Shown here: piece after piece, positions 63,341 to 64,000 of the stretch
Position numbering within the stretch: the stretch's first letter is position 1
Layout of the letters: the number at the start of each line of letters is the position of its first letter
DNA from: CAIKZJ01 sp964626015
GTDB lineage: Bacteria > Bacteroidota > Ignavibacteria > Tepidaquicellales > Tepidaquicellaceae
Assembly: GCA_964626015.1 (NCBI GenBank)
Contig: CAZVCC010000002.1
Location: forward strand, 60,624-124,623
Direction of reading: 5' to 3'
Length of the DNA stretch: 64,000 bases
Made by a program: the position numbers and the translations under genes
Notes under the pieces: generated by a model
The model's database searches: none
What the model was told of the DNA's origin: nothing
The model's input: only the letters and a program-made list of their open reading frames with translations

Positions 63341-64000
63341 TTTTTAGACGAACAAGAGCGCACACCTGCATAAAGTCAGGTTTGCCTTGATAAACATAGA
63401 ACACTGATTGACGCAGATTGAGCGGATGTTCACGGATTAGAAAATATAAAAAACAGAGAAAAGATTTATTACAGAGATTTAACAACGAGATATAAACAGA
63501 GAAAAGATTTAACACAGAGATTTAACAGAGAGATATAAACAGAGAAAAGATTTAATACAGAGATTTAACAAAGAGATATAAACAGAGAAAAGATTTACCA
63601 CCGAGACCACAGAGGAATTCACAGAGACCACAGAGGTGAAAATGGATTTATTGCCCGCGGGAAAGAAACGGAAAGAGATGGAATAGTAAAGTATAAAACA
63701 GAGAAAAGAGTTAACACAGAGATTTAACAACGAGATATATACAGAGAAAAGATTTAATACAGAGATTTAACAAAGAGATAAAAACGGAGAAAAGATTTAA
63801 CACAGAGACCACAGAGGAATTCACAGAGACCACAGAGGTAAAGATAAATTTATTGCCCGCGGGAAAGAAACGGAAAGAGATGGAATAGTAAAGTATAAAA
63901 CAGAGAAAAGATTTACCACGGAGACCACAGAGGAATTCACAGAGATCACGGCGTAGCCAATGGCTACAAACAAAATAAAGACAAACATTAACAAAGAATT
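63341..64000. repeat. Nested tandem repeats rich in CACAGAG and AGATTTAACA
   Basis: No gene. From 63481 a 43-base unit (AACAACGAGATATAAACAGA... AGATTT) recurs at 63524 and 63567. A larger unit of about 202 bases containing TTGCCCGCGGGAAAG (63651 and 63853), GGAAAGAGATGGAATAG and ACCACAGAGG recurs twice. The third GCGCACACCTGC element starts at 63358. CACAGAG-type repeats of this kind are widespread in environmental genomes. Confidence 0.8.

Noticed and set aside
63481..63960. CRISPR-like spacing of short repeats at the window end.
   Set aside because: Units are directly adjacent, without unique spacers, and no cas gene is in the window.

Overview
The window is an AT-rich chromosomal segment from a Gram-negative bacterium of the Bacteroidota/Chlorobi superphylum, most like Ignavibacteria or a related lineage. 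The evidence is: three secreted proteins ending in a type IX-style sorting tail with the YPNPFNP signature; a long two-part YidC; a TonB/PstS-like/TPR cluster; a BshC (bacillithiol) gene; a tmRNA with the tag AENNYALAA; and mostly weak Shine-Dalgarno sequences. One run of 100 N flanked by an exact 55-base duplication shows this is an assembled scaffold. I saw no rRNA, insertion sequence, prophage or CRISPR array.

Layout. 1-3200: end of a Fur-family gene, then rpmH-rnpA-yidD-yidC, closed by a terminator shared with the opposing tmRNA. 3567-13538 (minus strand): a small membrane protein, an M20 dipeptidase, a tonB / small membrane protein / PstS-like / TPR cluster, an L,D-transpeptidase, pstCAB and a lipoprotein. 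13673-15475: rubrerythrin, then an unknown MARVKG-type gene preceded by an unusual array of ten 11-bp units. 15476-19873: a 1465-residue hybrid sensor kinase (receiver, seven PAS domains, kinase, receiver). 19874-22244: a 231-bp tandem repeat and a YCF48-like secreted protein. 22958-27547: a 1529-residue beta-helix surface protein built from 684-bp repeats. 27789-34518 (minus): M16 peptidase, RlmI-like methyltransferase, glycosyltransferase 9 and BshC. 34646-37003: another sorted beta-helix protein, three palindromes, and a RelE/ParE-type toxin-antitoxin pair. 37069-41676 (minus): gamma-carbonic anhydrase (split by the false gap), a beta-propeller lipoprotein, cobO and btuB behind a cobalamin riboswitch. 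41694-44329 (minus): dCMP deaminase, P-loop kinase, lipoprotein and a serine-palmitoyltransferase-like enzyme, diverging from a dehydrogenase and argS.

47160-55508 holds a Spy-like secreted protein, a DUF2461 protein, a CDGSH iron-sulfur protein, two tandem alpha/beta hydrolases, tRNA-His, an ECF sigma/anti-sigma pair with a TlpA-like lipoprotein, dxr and rseP. 55561-59479 (minus) holds a small protein, a TonB-dependent receptor and an orphan OppF-like ATPase. 59480-64000 holds an M23 peptidase/bactofilin pair, a beta-barrel protein and a charged secreted protein, separated by decayed intergenic repeats.

Functionally the window is dominated by the cell envelope: protein insertion, TonB energy transduction, cobalamin and phosphate uptake, peptidoglycan remodelling and displayed repeat proteins. 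The best candidate for something undescribed is the 11-bp phased array at 15129-15238 together with the MARVKG-type gene it precedes.
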